Source: JAVZLQ01 sp049972525
Lineage (GTDB): Archaea; Thermoproteota; Bathyarchaeia; Bathyarchaeales; Bathycorpusculaceae
NCBI GenBank assembly: GCA_049972525.1
Contig: JBMFKI010000011.1
Span: forward strand, 1 to 50,045
Direction: 5' to 3'
DNA: 50,045 nt
The notes under the pieces were generated by a model, which did no database searches, was not told where the DNA came from, and saw nothing but the letters and a program-made list of their open reading frames with translations. Below, in pieces: positions 8,304-16,937 of this stretch. Numbering within the stretch: position 1 is the stretch's first letter; each line of letters starts with the position of its first letter. Position numbers and translations under genes: made by a program.

Positions 8304-8694
8304 TCTCGCTTCGCATGCGTCTTAAAGCTGAGTAGCGCGGGTGGAACGACAAGACAAACATCATGCTCTTCAATGCTGAACAAACATCATGAGGCTTAAA
8401 TTTCCCATTTTTATTGCAGTAAAGCGGAACAGGTTCATCTCCACCATTCTCGTAGTAAACGTATATCGGCTTGAACCTGCCCTTAAAGGCAACGAGCTCA
8501 AAATCCAAATTTAAAAGCTTGGCAATCCTTGCAACGGTCATACTCACCGACTTGAGTCTTCTTTCGCGGAAAGCAAAACTTGAAGCGTAAACCAGCAATT
8601 TTCCATTAGGGCATTCAACCATACATGAGCCACCAAGCCCAACGTTCAAGTGGAAAACCTTTTTAAAACGCGCGACCATGCGACAAAACAACAT
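8287..8694 (-). CDS. Hypothetical archaeal protein
   Basis: The 135-residue product is not recognised. It contains a GLGGSCMVECPNGKLLVYAS segment, a basic stretch FRERRLKSVS and the tail HPRYSALRRMRSEIMRL. There are four or five Cys residues but no clear CxxC pair. The start may be the internal Met at 8679 (MVARFKKVFHLNVG) rather than 8694. Its 3' end overlaps the preceding plus-strand gene by 17 bp, which is tail-to-tail. No function inferred. Confidence 0.6.
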   Translation of the reverse strand: MLFCRMVARFKKVFHLNVGLGGSCMVECPNGKLLVYASSFAFRERRLKSVSMTVARIAKLLNLDFELVAFKGRFKPIYVYYENGGDEPVPLYCNKNGKFKPHDVCSALKSMMFVLSFHPRYSALRRMRSEIMRLS

Positions 8695-8759
8695 TGTGGA
8701 GAGAGTTAAGTTAAAGTGAAAATTGTTTACATTTAAATAAGTTTAGAGGAAGCGCCTCT

Positions 8760-9035
8760 ATGATGATTAGAGTGCACGTTTTCGTTTCAGGAAGGGTTCA
8801 AGGCGTATTTTTCAGGTCTGAAACGAGATATGAAGCTCGAAAGCGTGGCGTGAAGGGTTGGGTTCGCAACCTTCCAGATGGAAGAGTTGAAGCTGTATTC
8901 GAAGGTGAAGAAAAAAGCGTAAAAGAACTCATAGAATTCTGCGAGCGTGGACCGCCGGGAGCGCGTGTCACGAACGTTGATGTTTTCTGGGAGAAGTTTA
9001 CTGGTGAATTTAGAGACTTTGAAATTAGATACTGA
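8760..9035 (+). CDS. acyP: Acylphosphatase
   Basis: Acylphosphatase hydrolyses carboxyl-phosphate bonds such as those of acetyl phosphate or 1,3-bisphosphoglycerate. The 91-residue length is typical. The phosphate-binding loop GRVQGVFFRSETRYEA contains the catalytic Arg, and the catalytic Asn is in VKGWVRNLPDGRVEAVFEG. GAGG precedes the ATG and ACATTTAAATAAG upstream may be its TATA box. Either of the two consecutive ATG codons at 8760 or 8763 could be used. Confidence 0.93.
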   Translation: MMIRVHVFVSGRVQGVFFRSETRYEARKRGVKGWVRNLPDGRVEAVFEGEEKSVKELIEFCERGPPGARVTNVDVFWEKFTGEFRDFEIRY

Positions 9036-9077
9036 AGTTTTCTAAAGAATTGCGGTGAGTTATGAAACGCGCTGCTT

Positions 9078-9482
9078 TTATGTTTTCTTTTTTGGGACTC
9101 TGAAATGTGATGCTTTTCCTGCGCTTACGTAGTCTCCGCCTATTCCGCGCACTACGCTTGCTATTTTAGCAAAGTTTTCTGAACCTAGGAACTGTCTTGG
9201 CTTTATAATTATGTATTCGTCTTTCTCCTCGAAGTTTAAGAGGCTTTCTAAGTCTTCTGGAAACATCATTTTTATGTCGTCTATTGACTGCGTTTTTTCT
9301 ATGGTTTTTGGTATCGTTGGCGCGGCTGGTTGCGGCGCAGTTGGCTGTGTGATTTGCGAAACTGCAATTGATTTTAGAGTGATTGAAATTTCCCGCAAGT
9401 CTTCAACTAGACGGTTTAAAACTACAAGTAGCTCATCGATTCTTTCCACAAGTTTTTCAGGAATTTTTCTCTCTTCACTCAT
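9078..9482 (-). CDS. Hypothetical protein with coiled coil, Pro-rich linker and C-terminal globular domain
   Basis: This 134-residue protein has three zones. Residues 5-40 are a heptad-rich helix (EKLVERIDELLVVLNRLVED). Residues 46-62 are a Gln/Pro/Ala linker (TQPTAPQPAAPTIPKT). The C-terminal zone is a compact domain containing YIIIKPRQFLGSENFAKIAS and GGDYVSAGKASHFRVPKK. The layout suggests an oligomeric protein with a tethered small binding domain; the name of the domain is not known to me. It starts at ATG 9482, preceded by GGAGAAG. Confidence 0.65.
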   Translation of the reverse strand: MSEERKIPEKLVERIDELLVVLNRLVEDLREISITLKSIAVSQITQPTAPQPAAPTIPKTIEKTQSIDDIKMMFPEDLESLLNFEEKDEYIIIKPRQFLGSENFAKIASVVRGIGGDYVSAGKASHFRVPKKKT

Positions 9483-9579
9483 GGTACTTCTCCTTTTCCA
9501 AATCCTTAATACTTAACGCATTTATTAATTGTTTTTGACTCTTCAATGTGAAAACCCGTAGTAAGGAGCTTAGTGACAT

Positions 9580-10617
9580 TTGATTGAAATCGATGGTAGC
9601 CAAAAAAGTGGAAGTGGCACAATACTGAGGCTTTCCGTAGCGTTAGCCGCAATCACTGGTCAACCGCTGCACATTTACAACATCCGGCAGAATAGACCAC
9701 AACCAGGTTTAAGACCGCAGCATTTGGAGGCAGTGTTAACAGCCGCTAGGATTTGCGATGCCGAGTTGAAAGGCGCGGAATTAAACTCGCGGGAACTCTG
9801 GTTTACTCCAGGAAAAGTTCGCGGTGGAAGGGTTGAAGCTGAAATTGGCACCGCTGGAAGTATTCCTATGCTGCTTATGACGGTTTTGCCAATATGCGCA
9901 TTTGCAGAAAATCCTGTTCAGCTACACGTTCACAGGGGTGGGACAGACGTTCAGAGCTCGCCAACAACTAATTATTTACGTTTTGTGCTTTTGCCAATGC
10001 TCGAACGCATGGGAATAACAGCAAATCTAACAGTTCACAAGTATGGCTATTACCCTAAAGGCATGGGCGAAGTAACGCTGGACGTTAAACCAAACAGAAA
10101 TTTAAAGCCTATCATGTTGGAGAACTTTGGCAGAATAAGAGCGTTAAAAGGAGTGTCAGTGTGCACTTTTCTCGCGGACAGAAGGGTGGCTGAACGCCAA
10201 GCGGAAGCGGCAAACAACTACCTACTGGAGAAGGGTTACACGGCTGAAATCCGAATAGTAAATGATAGGTCGAATCCTCTTCAAAAGGGTAGTTCTCTTG
10301 TCTTATGGGCTGAAACAGACATGGGCGCGGTTTTGGGTGCTGACGCTATAGGGGAAATTAGAAAGACAAGCGAGGCTGTTGGCCGGGAAGCTGCTGAGAA
10401 GCTTTATGCTGAAATTTCATGCAAACCAACGGTTGACGTGCATTTGGCGGACATGCTTATTCCATATTTGGCTTTGGCAAGCGGCAAGTCAAGTTATTTG
10501 ACACGGCTTTTTTCAGAGCATTTGGAAACAAACATTTGGCTTGCGCAAGAAATATTAGGCGTAAAATTTGCTGTTGAAAAGGTGAATGGACTTTATAGAG
10601 TTGAGAGGGTGAGCTGA
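9580..10617 (+). CDS. rtcA: RNA 3'-terminal phosphate cyclase
   Basis: RtcA converts RNA 3'-phosphate ends to 2',3'-cyclic phosphates with ATP. The 345 residues include DGSQKSGSGTILRLSVALAA, the signature HRGGTDVQSSPTTNYL at about 127-142, and a C-terminal histidine region TVDVHLADMLIPYLALASGK, where the His is the expected adenylation site. The start is a TTG at 9580 with AAGGAG at 9563-9568. FAU-1 follows 23 bp later and Trm5 overlaps FAU-1, so this is an RNA-processing and RNA-modification operon. Confidence 0.93.
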   Translation: MIEIDGSQKSGSGTILRLSVALAAITGQPLHIYNIRQNRPQPGLRPQHLEAVLTAARICDAELKGAELNSRELWFTPGKVRGGRVEAEIGTAGSIPMLLMTVLPICAFAENPVQLHVHRGGTDVQSSPTTNYLRFVLLPMLERMGITANLTVHKYGYYPKGMGEVTLDVKPNRNLKPIMLENFGRIRALKGVSVCTFLADRRVAERQAEAANNYLLEKGYTAEIRIVNDRSNPLQKGSSLVLWAETDMGAVLGADAIGEIRKTSEAVGREAAEKLYAEISCKPTVDVHLADMLIPYLALASGKSSYLTRLFSEHLETNIWLAQEILGVKFAVEKVNGLYRVERVS

Positions 10618-10640
10618 AGAGATTAACAAGTGATGCCTTT

Positions 10641-12041
10641 ATGAAGGCAAAAGTTAGGGGAATTTACACGACGGCACTTACAAAACTGCTTTTGGATAAC
10701 GGCTTTGAGATAATTGAACCATCTCATGCGATAAAAAGCCGCTTCGGGCTTACAGAGAACTTTTCGCAAGCAGACATGAAAGTGAAAGACCGTTATGATT
10801 TGCAAGGCGTAAGAGTATTAGGCACACAAAAAGCCTTGGAGGAATTTAGAAAAATTTTGCACGAAACCTTGCCAGACGTGCTTACTAGAAAATGGAATGT
10901 TAGTGTTGATGGAGTATACAAGGGAAAAATCGCTGAAGTCAGCGAGGAAACAGTTTATGTTGATGTTGGCAACGGCGTTGTTGGTCAACTCCCAAAATCC
11001 AAAATGGAAGCTTCTGAGGGCAAATCCATAATTGTTCAGGTTGAACGTAAGCGAATTGGAGCAAAACAGCCAATTTTAACAACAAACTTGAAGATTGTTG
11101 GAAACTACGCCATCTTAATTCAAAATAGGCGAATAGGTGTAAGCCTAAAAATTCGCAATTTAAACAAGAGAGCTGAACTTTATGCGTTAGGCAAAAAGCT
11201 TGCGCCAGAAGGTTGGGGCATAATCTGGCGTGAGGCATCCTTAAACCAACCGACGGAATCCCTTGAAAACGAAGTGAAAATACTTGCGGAAAGAGCGAAA
11301 ACACTAGTTGAAAGGGCATCCTCCACCGAAGCGCCCTCGCTTCTGCTTGAAGGTTCAAGTTTTATGGATGTTGAGTTTCCCTTATTCTCGAAAAGGGAGA
11401 TGGATAAGATCAGAGCTCGTGTTGCTCCAACTTTGGATGGGCATCATTTTTACAAAAGTTGCGGTGGAACAGTTTCCGCTGCCCTTGAGATGGCTGAAAG
11501 GCTTTTAAAAAATGGTCAAAACAGAAGTGCAGTTAATGAATCTTTCAAGAATCAAATTCTCTACGAGTTTCCAGAGAATGGTTCTGTTGTTAATGTTGAG
11601 CATGTCAAGTTAAGCGGCACTGTTTTTCATCTTGGGCAAGCACAGATAGAAAGCATTGATGATAAAAAGCTTCGGTACGGTAGGGTCATGCGAAGCGACG
11701 GCTTTTACGACGGTTTAGGCGTGAAGAAAGAGGCTGGAGATAAGGCAATAAGCGAAACGCATATTGGTGAAATCTTCATAGTGACAAGCTACTTTTCTGC
11801 CGATGGTAAACTGAAAGGAAAATATATCAACCTAAACACGCCAGTCGAGGTTTATCCACAAACCATCCGTTATGTGGATTTGGAAGTTGACGTTTGCATA
11901 TTGCCAGACGGCACAACAAAAGTTTTAGACATAGAAAAACTCGAAAAAGCGCTGGATAAGGGCTTCATAAGCAAGACGCTATTCCAAAAAGTTGTTGAAA
12001 AAGTTGAGGAAATAAAGAAGGTTTACGGATTAAATGTCTAA
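10641..12041 (+). CDS. FAU-1 family ribonuclease (AU-1 / RNase E/G-like RNA-binding protein)
   Basis: The 466-residue protein matches archaeal FAU-1: an N-terminal RNase E/G-like region with an S1-like segment (VYKGKIAEVSEETVYVDVGNGVVGQLP), then a C-terminal DUF402 domain with the metal/catalytic patch RSDGFYDGLGVKKE and YVDLEVDVCILPDG. FAU-1 of Pyrococcus/Thermococcus binds AU-rich RNA and takes part in 5S rRNA maturation; the same role is inferred here. It lies 23 bp after rtcA and overlaps the Trm5 start by 8 bp, implying translational coupling. Confidence 0.88.
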   Translation: MKAKVRGIYTTALTKLLLDNGFEIIEPSHAIKSRFGLTENFSQADMKVKDRYDLQGVRVLGTQKALEEFRKILHETLPDVLTRKWNVSVDGVYKGKIAEVSEETVYVDVGNGVVGQLPKSKMEASEGKSIIVQVERKRIGAKQPILTTNLKIVGNYAILIQNRRIGVSLKIRNLNKRAELYALGKKLAPEGWGIIWREASLNQPTESLENEVKILAERAKTLVERASSTEAPSLLLEGSSFMDVEFPLFSKREMDKIRARVAPTLDGHHFYKSCGGTVSAALEMAERLLKNGQNRSAVNESFKNQILYEFPENGSVVNVEHVKLSGTVFHLGQAQIESIDDKKLRYGRVMRSDGFYDGLGVKKEAGDKAISETHIGEIFIVTSYFSADGKLKGKYINLNTPVEVYPQTIRYVDLEVDVCILPDGTTKVLDIEKLEKALDKGFISKTLFQKVVEKVEEIKKVYGLNV

Positions 12042-13104
12042 AGAAGCCTTATGCCTAAAAATTCCAAAGAAAGAAGGCGAAAAAGCCATAATACTAGCCA
12101 ACAAGCTTGGAATCACTGATAAAGAGCTGAAAATACAAAGAAACCACGAATTTATCTACATCCCACTTATTCGCTACCTATCAAAAGACGAGTTTAAGAT
12201 GCTTCAGAGCCAAATTCCAAAATGCGAAATCATAGTATATTCTTTCCAAAAAGCGGAAAAGCGAACAAAAACGTTAATCGAATATCTTGAGGATAAGATT
12301 CCACCGCACTTGTTGGCAAGCCTGCCAAAGGCACTAGACTTTGTTGGCAACATAGCCATAATAGAAATTCCACCAGAACTAAACAATTACAAATACATAG
12401 TTGGCCAAGCCGTGCTAAAGACTCACAAAAACGTTAGAACAGTTCTCGCGAAGGCTGGGGTCATAAGTGGGACCTACCGTCTAAGAGAGTTCACAGTAGT
12501 CGCTGGAGAACCAAAAACTTGGACTATACATAAGGAATATGGCTGTCAATATCACGTTGATCTTGCAAGCGTCTACTTTTCCCCGCGATTATCCTATGAA
12601 CATGGCAGAGTGGCGTCACTCACAAGGGAAGGCGAAAGAATAATAGACATGTTCGCAGGTGTGGGTCCATTCTCGATTTTAATTGCAAAGACGCGTGAAA
12701 ATGTGGAGGTTTATGCTATAGACTTAAATCCACATGCAATTGAACTTCTAAAGAAGAACGTGCTCCTCAACAGAGTTGAGGGTAAAGTTCATCCAATCCT
12801 TGGAGATGCAAAAGAAGTAATTGAGAAGATGCTTGTTGGGGTTGCTGACCGCGTTATCATGAATTTGCCGGAAAAAGCCATAGATTTTGTTGAAGCTGCT
12901 TGTAAGGCGCTTAAACCAGGCGGGGGCATTATCCACTTTTACAGCTTCATTAACACTTCACTTTCACTTGAAGACATTAAAATTCGCTTTACAAAGGCAA
13001 TTGAAAATTGTGGGAGAAAATTGGTGAAAATCCCGTTTTCAAGGCTTGTTCGTGAAACAGCCCCCTACGAGTGGCAAGCAGTGATAGACGCAGAAATCCA
13101 CTAA
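12034..13104 (+). CDS. trm5: tRNA (guanine-37-N1)-methyltransferase Trm5 family
   Basis: Trm5 methylates G37 next to the anticodon using AdoMet and prevents +1 frameshifting. The 356 residues show the D1 domain segment DFVGNIAIIEIP, the D2 segment EYGCQYHVDLASVYFSPRLS, AdoMet motif I DMFAGVGPFSILIA, the acidic motif AIDLNPHAIELL and the catalytic NLPEKAIDFVEAA. The family also contains TYW2/Taw-type aminocarboxypropyl transferases, but NLP rather than DLP points to Trm5. It overlaps FAU-1 by 8 bp. Confidence 0.92.
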   Translation: MSKEALCLKIPKKEGEKAIILANKLGITDKELKIQRNHEFIYIPLIRYLSKDEFKMLQSQIPKCEIIVYSFQKAEKRTKTLIEYLEDKIPPHLLASLPKALDFVGNIAIIEIPPELNNYKYIVGQAVLKTHKNVRTVLAKAGVISGTYRLREFTVVAGEPKTWTIHKEYGCQYHVDLASVYFSPRLSYEHGRVASLTREGERIIDMFAGVGPFSILIAKTRENVEVYAIDLNPHAIELLKKNVLLNRVEGKVHPILGDAKEVIEKMLVGVADRVIMNLPEKAIDFVEAACKALKPGGGIIHFYSFINTSLSLEDIKIRFTKAIENCGRKLVKIPFSRLVRETAPYEWQAVIDAEIH

Positions 13105-13526
13105 ATTTCCATTGTAAGCGTGATTTTCACTTTCTGCCGGGGGTTCTTCAGTTTATCCACAAGCCTCCTTGACAAGTCGCATGCAGCCTTGTCGGCTTTT
13201 ATTGCCAATGTCCGAGCGCATATGTAATCGCTCTTTCTAATCACAATATCTGTTGGATGCGTTAAGATTAATTTTGAGCTGCCATAGGCTTTTACAGTTT
13301 CAATAATTCCTTCAGCTTCGATTAGCACCGTTATTTTTGCGTTTTCTCTTAAAAGGTGTCTCTTAAATTCTAAGCTTAGGTTTTTTAGAGACTTGTTTGC
13401 CGACACGGCAATAATGCAGTTGCCCCTTCTTGAAAGCTCCATTTCCTTTGTAATTTCAAACGTTGATTTATGCGTTGCCAGTATGTTCTCATGCCCATAA
13501 GCAATGATGTCTTCTGTTATTTTCAT
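13101..13526 (-). CDS. DUF371 domain protein
   Basis: This is a small archaeal-conserved protein of about 141 residues. The N-terminal AYGHENILATHKSTFEITKE and the following RGNCIIAVSANKSL are diagnostic of DUF371. Its biochemical role is unknown. The frame is open to a GTG at 13538, but GGAGA positioned 8 nt before the ATG at 13526 (MKITEDIIAYGHEN) makes the latter more likely. It is convergent with Trm5, sharing 4 bp at the 3' ends. The regulator gene next to it on the same strand ends downstream at 13561. Confidence 0.85.
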   Translation of the reverse strand: MKITEDIIAYGHENILATHKSTFEITKEMELSRRGNCIIAVSANKSLKNLSLEFKRHLLRENAKITVLIEAEGIIETVKAYGSSKLILTHPTDIVIRKSDYICARTLAIKADKAACDLSRRLVDKLKNPRQKVKITLTMEI

Positions 13527-13560
13527 AACGTTCTCCACAAGTTATTACCTGGTGTGCACC

Positions 13561-14526
13561 CTATTCTAGAACTTCTACGCTGTCCACTTTTCCGTCTCCA
13601 TCCAAATCAAAGCCTTGTATAACCGTTGCGAAAGAGCCTTCTCCAGCGTATTTCCTCAAGGTTTTTTTCCAGAAATTCGTTAAGGCTAAAACGCATGCCT
13701 TTGTGCCGACAGCCTTGTTTCCAGCCAAAACTATTATGCGTTTGGTGCTATCCCAAGGATTCACTATTTTCGCTATCAAACCAACAGAATCTGTTGTGTA
13801 AACATTAGATGTTTTCCTTGAAACTAAACCGCCGAACAAAAAGCCCTGCTCTGAAGGCTGCATGTTAAATCTTATGGGCAGATACTCATTCAGCTCCTGC
13901 GTTAACAAGTTTGTTCCAGGACCGCCGACAAGGATAAGGTTGTTTTTCTCTTCTTTTTCGGCTTTCACGTCGACGTCGAGTTTCACAGCGAACTCTTCTG
14001 GAAGCCTTGAGAATTGACCTAGAAAGAAGGCTAAATGCGAAGCGTAGTGTCCATCTCTAGCGCTTGTTTTGAATGGACCATGTGGTGTTGGGCTACCAAC
14101 AACTATTTTTCCCTCAAATGTGCCGTCATCTCTTGTGAACTCTTTGAAAAACTTTTGAATGTGCTCATCAATTTTTGCCAGTGGAACCTTCTTAATAATT
14201 CTATACTCTTGCGGAAGTTCTATGCCGAACGCCGGGGCGACAATCTTGTAGTATTTCGCTATTGCGCCTTTTTTCTCTTCCTCTTTTGCGACTGTTATGG
14301 CTCCGGCCTTCGCGAGTTTTCTGATGTGATAGTAAACTTTTTGCTCATGAACGCCTAACTCTTTTGCAATTTCAAGCGGGTACATCTCTCTTTCAGAAAG
14401 CATGACTAAAATTTTCCAGCTTAACCTGCTCATCATCATCTTAAGCTTCTGCGGGTCTTCAACAATCATTATTTCTTTCGCTTTCTGAACATCGTCTTCC
14501 TCATAAATCAGCAATTTTCTGTTCAT
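13561..14526 (-). CDS. ArsR-like HTH regulator fused to an S-layer-like domain with a terminal EF-hand-type loop
   Basis: An N-terminal winged helix (LSWKILVMLSEREMYPLEIA, then KELGVHEQKVYYHIRKLAKAG) is followed by about 200 residues with S-layer-type features such as LILVGGPGTNLLTQELNEYL and IIVLAGNKAVGTKACVLAL. The end reads GFDLDGDGKVDSVEVLE, a DxDGDGxxD calcium-loop-like motif. There is no signal peptide or membrane helix, so it is probably intracellular despite the S-layer resemblance. The frame extends to 14556, but a TATA-like palindrome at 14558-14571 places transcription start near 14535, favouring the ATG at 14526. Confidence 0.75.
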   Translation of the reverse strand: MNRKLLIYEEDDVQKAKEIMIVEDPQKLKMMMSRLSWKILVMLSEREMYPLEIAKELGVHEQKVYYHIRKLAKAGAITVAKEEEKKGAIAKYYKIVAPAFGIELPQEYRIIKKVPLAKIDEHIQKFFKEFTRDDGTFEGKIVVGSPTPHGPFKTSARDGHYASHLAFFLGQFSRLPEEFAVKLDVDVKAEKEEKNNLILVGGPGTNLLTQELNEYLPIRFNMQPSEQGFLFGGLVSRKTSNVYTTDSVGLIAKIVNPWDSTKRIIVLAGNKAVGTKACVLALTNFWKKTLRKYAGEGSFATVIQGFDLDGDGKVDSVEVLE

Positions 14527-14556
14527 GCCTCTCCAGATGCATAGAGCATATTCCAT

Positions 14557-14618
14557 TATAAAAATTTTTATTATGGTAAACCTACAGATGACTTTAAAAG
14601 CGCGTCAAAACAAAAACA
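14557..14618. promoter_or_regulatory. Divergent promoter between HTH regulator and methionine synthase genes
   Basis: The core is a perfect 14-bp AT palindrome, ATAAAAATTTTTAT at 14558-14571, able to serve as a TATA element in the leftward direction. TTTAAAAG at about 14593-14600 could serve the rightward methionine synthase pair. Assignment is by position and composition only. Confidence 0.4.
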
Positions 14619-14627
14619 GTGAAGCGC

Positions 14628-15617
14628 ATGATTGGCTGTTATGCAACTGGCATATTTCCAAGACCAAACAAGCTTATCGAAGCAACAAGAGCATACGAAA
14701 GAGGAACAATCACAAAAGGAATGCTTGAAAAAGCGTTTAAAGAAGCCACAGCAGAAATTATATGGCTTCAGGAGTCTGTAGGGTTCAGCTATGTAACAGA
14801 TGGCATGCTAAAATGGCAAGACCTACTCAGACCCTTCACTGAAAACCTGAACGGCGTAAAAACTGGAAGTTTAGCAAGATGGTTTAACACCAACATGTTT
14901 TACAGAACCCCTATTATTATTGGCGATATGCGTAAAACTAAAAGCGTAACCAAAAAATTTGCATACATCCAACTATTGCCAGCGAAAATCCCGTGGAAGG
15001 CAATTTTGCCGGCGCCATACACCTTCGTAAGGCTCTCAAAAATTAACACTTCAAGAAGTGAAAGAGAACTGATGTTTGAATACGCTGAAATATTAAGAGA
15101 CGAAATTTCTGAGCTTGCAGCGCTAGGCTTTAAATATATTCAATTAAGCGACCCAGCGCTTGTCTATAATCCAACACATAAGATCCTTTCAAAGGATTTG
15201 CTAATCGACGTAAAAGAGGCATTAAAGATTACCGTGAAAGGAAGCAAGGTAAAGACATGTCTTCAAACGTTCTTTGGCGACTTTTGTCAACTCTTGCCAG
15301 AAGCCCTAGATTTTCCAGTTGACCACCTTGGAATAGACCTATTTGAAACGAGTATTGAAAGGTTGAGGGATTACAGTTTTGAGCATGGCGTAGCCTTGGG
15401 GCTTGTAGACTCTCGCAACTCGCTTGTTGAAAACCCGAATAGTCTTTTTGAAAAGGCCAAAAAGGTAATCGATTTGATGCAATGCACCGTGGAGAGACGC
15501 GAAATTTTTGTTTGTCCAAACTGTGATCTGGAATTTCTTCCATTGAGAAGAGCGAAGAAAAAAATGCAAACTATAGGGCTAGTAGCCAAACGCCTAAGGG
15601 AGGAGCTTAATGGATAA
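14628..15617 (+). CDS. MetE-family protein, N-terminal-type partner of a split methionine synthase
   Basis: The protein belongs to the cobalamin-independent methionine synthase superfamily, in the form seen as the first gene of split archaeal MetE pairs (MIGCYATGIFPRPNKLIEATRAYERG, cited by its ends MIGCYATGIFPRP and EATRAYERG; then GFSYVTDGMLKWQDLLRPF). At the expected zinc positions it has K-T-C in place of H-x-C and a later CPNC, so the metal site looks altered. It probably supports binding of substrate or methyl donor rather than catalysis alone. A GTG at 14619 is an alternative start. It overlaps the next gene by 8 bp. Confidence 0.82.
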   Translation: MIGCYATGIFPRPNKLIEATRAYERGTITKGMLEKAFKEATAEIIWLQESVGFSYVTDGMLKWQDLLRPFTENLNGVKTGSLARWFNTNMFYRTPIIIGDMRKTKSVTKKFAYIQLLPAKIPWKAILPAPYTFVRLSKINTSRSERELMFEYAEILRDEISELAALGFKYIQLSDPALVYNPTHKILSKDLLIDVKEALKITVKGSKVKTCLQTFFGDFCQLLPEALDFPVDHLGIDLFETSIERLRDYSFEHGVALGLVDSRNSLVENPNSLFEKAKKVIDLMQCTVERREIFVCPNCDLEFLPLRRAKKKMQTIGLVAKRLREELNG

Positions 15618-16743
15618 AATTTTCCCAACACAGGAAATAGGAAGTTTAGCAAAACCAAAATGGCGAATTAAGGGATATAAGGGCGAACCAATAACAAAAG
15701 AGGATATCGCCGAAGCGATAAAGTGGGGCAAAACGCTGGAAATAGAAAATTTGGGCGAATTCGTTGAAATCTTAAAAGCAAAGGATTCTCCGCAGAAGAG
15801 GAAAGCCATACTTGAATGGTCTGCAAGATATGCTATTCGCTTCTTTGAACAAGCAGGTTTGGATGTGATTTTTGATGGTGAACAGTGGCGTTCAGAAATG
15901 TATGAGCATTTTGTGAGGAACGTGGGCGGCTTCACTTTTCTGGGTTATGTGAAGTCCTTTGACTACCGCTACTTCAACAAAGCCGCGTGCATAAGTAAGC
16001 CGAAATATTTGAAACCATTTTATGTTGAGGAGTTCGTCTTCACAAAAAAGAGCACTGAAAGAAAAGTGAAAGTTCCAGTTATAGGCGCTTACACTGTTGC
16101 AAACTGGACATTTAATGAATACTACGAGCGAAAGTTGAGTTCTGAAAGCGGAAAACTGGCGGCTAAAAGCGAATTTCTATTTGATCTTGTAAAGATTTTG
16201 CGAAAAGAGATTAGTAGCTTAATCGATTCTGGAGCATGTTGGGTTCAGATAGACGAGCCGGCAGCTACAACAAACCAATCGGATGAGGAAATGAAATTGT
16301 TTGTTGAGGTTTTCAATGAAACCGTGAAGGGTTTTAACTGTACTTTCAGCCTCCACAACTGCTACAGTGACTACGAAGTTTTGGCGAAGTATATTTGTGA
16401 ACTACGGAACTGCAGCCAAATTGCCTTAGAATTCGCAAATAGAGACACCACACGAATTGGAACGGAAAAAAGTCGAACCGGATACAACGAACTTAAATTG
16501 TTTGAGAATTATAGTTTTGGAGGGTGCTATGGTTTAGGTGTAATTGACGTTCATTCAAACTTTATAGAGCCGCCAGAGCTTGTTAAGGAAAGAATTTTGT
16601 ATGCAGCTAAAATTGTAAAAGACCATTCTAGAATTTACATTAATCCAGATTGTGGTTTACGAACGAGAACATGGGAGACAAGTTTCCAGAAACTTAGGAA
16701 CATGGTTGCTGGCGCTGAGATGGCTAGAAAATGTCTACGGTGA
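15610..16743 (+). CDS. Core methionine synthase (MetE catalytic domain type)
   Basis: This 377-residue protein carries the full zinc-binding triad expected of the MetE catalytic barrel: H-x-C in FSLHNCYSDYE, the Glu in IALEFANRDT, and the Cys in INPDCGLRTRTWE. The acidic VQIDEPAATT and the opening FPTQEIGSLAKP are also typical. It should methylate homocysteine to methionine. The methyl donor is uncertain: core MetE enzymes without a folate-binding half can use corrinoid proteins, while split pairs may use a pterin. It is translationally coupled to the partner gene before it. Confidence 0.87.
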   Translation: MDKIFPTQEIGSLAKPKWRIKGYKGEPITKEDIAEAIKWGKTLEIENLGEFVEILKAKDSPQKRKAILEWSARYAIRFFEQAGLDVIFDGEQWRSEMYEHFVRNVGGFTFLGYVKSFDYRYFNKAACISKPKYLKPFYVEEFVFTKKSTERKVKVPVIGAYTVANWTFNEYYERKLSSESGKLAAKSEFLFDLVKILRKEISSLIDSGACWVQIDEPAATTNQSDEEMKLFVEVFNETVKGFNCTFSLHNCYSDYEVLAKYICELRNCSQIALEFANRDTTRIGTEKSRTGYNELKLFENYSFGGCYGLGVIDVHSNFIEPPELVKERILYAAKIVKDHSRIYINPDCGLRTRTWETSFQKLRNMVAGAEMARKCLR

Positions 16744-16848
16744 AGCGCAATTTGCTATAAAATTTTTTGTAACATTCAAGTTTGTGGCGGAAGGGAGTTT
16801 AAAGCTAGGCAATGCTACAAATCGCTTTTATATTCTAAAAAATTTTTT

Positions 16849-16908
16849 AGAGCTTGAATTTTTCTCTTAAAAAACCTTATCTGCAAAAAAGAGCTTGAAT
16901 GAGCTTGC
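16849..16908 (+). repeat. GAGCTTG repeats in the glmS leader
   Basis: AGAGCTTGAAT occurs at 16849-16859 and again at 16890-16900, and GAGCTTG recurs immediately at 16901-16907. They lie between a TATA-like CTTTTATATTC at about 16825-16835 and the glmS ATG at 16938, so they would fall in the 5' untranslated leader or just at the transcript start. Their function is unknown; a binding site for a regulator of amino-sugar synthesis is one possibility. Confidence 0.4.
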
Positions 16909-16937
16909 AAAATCCAAAAAGGCTTTGAGGCTTTGAT

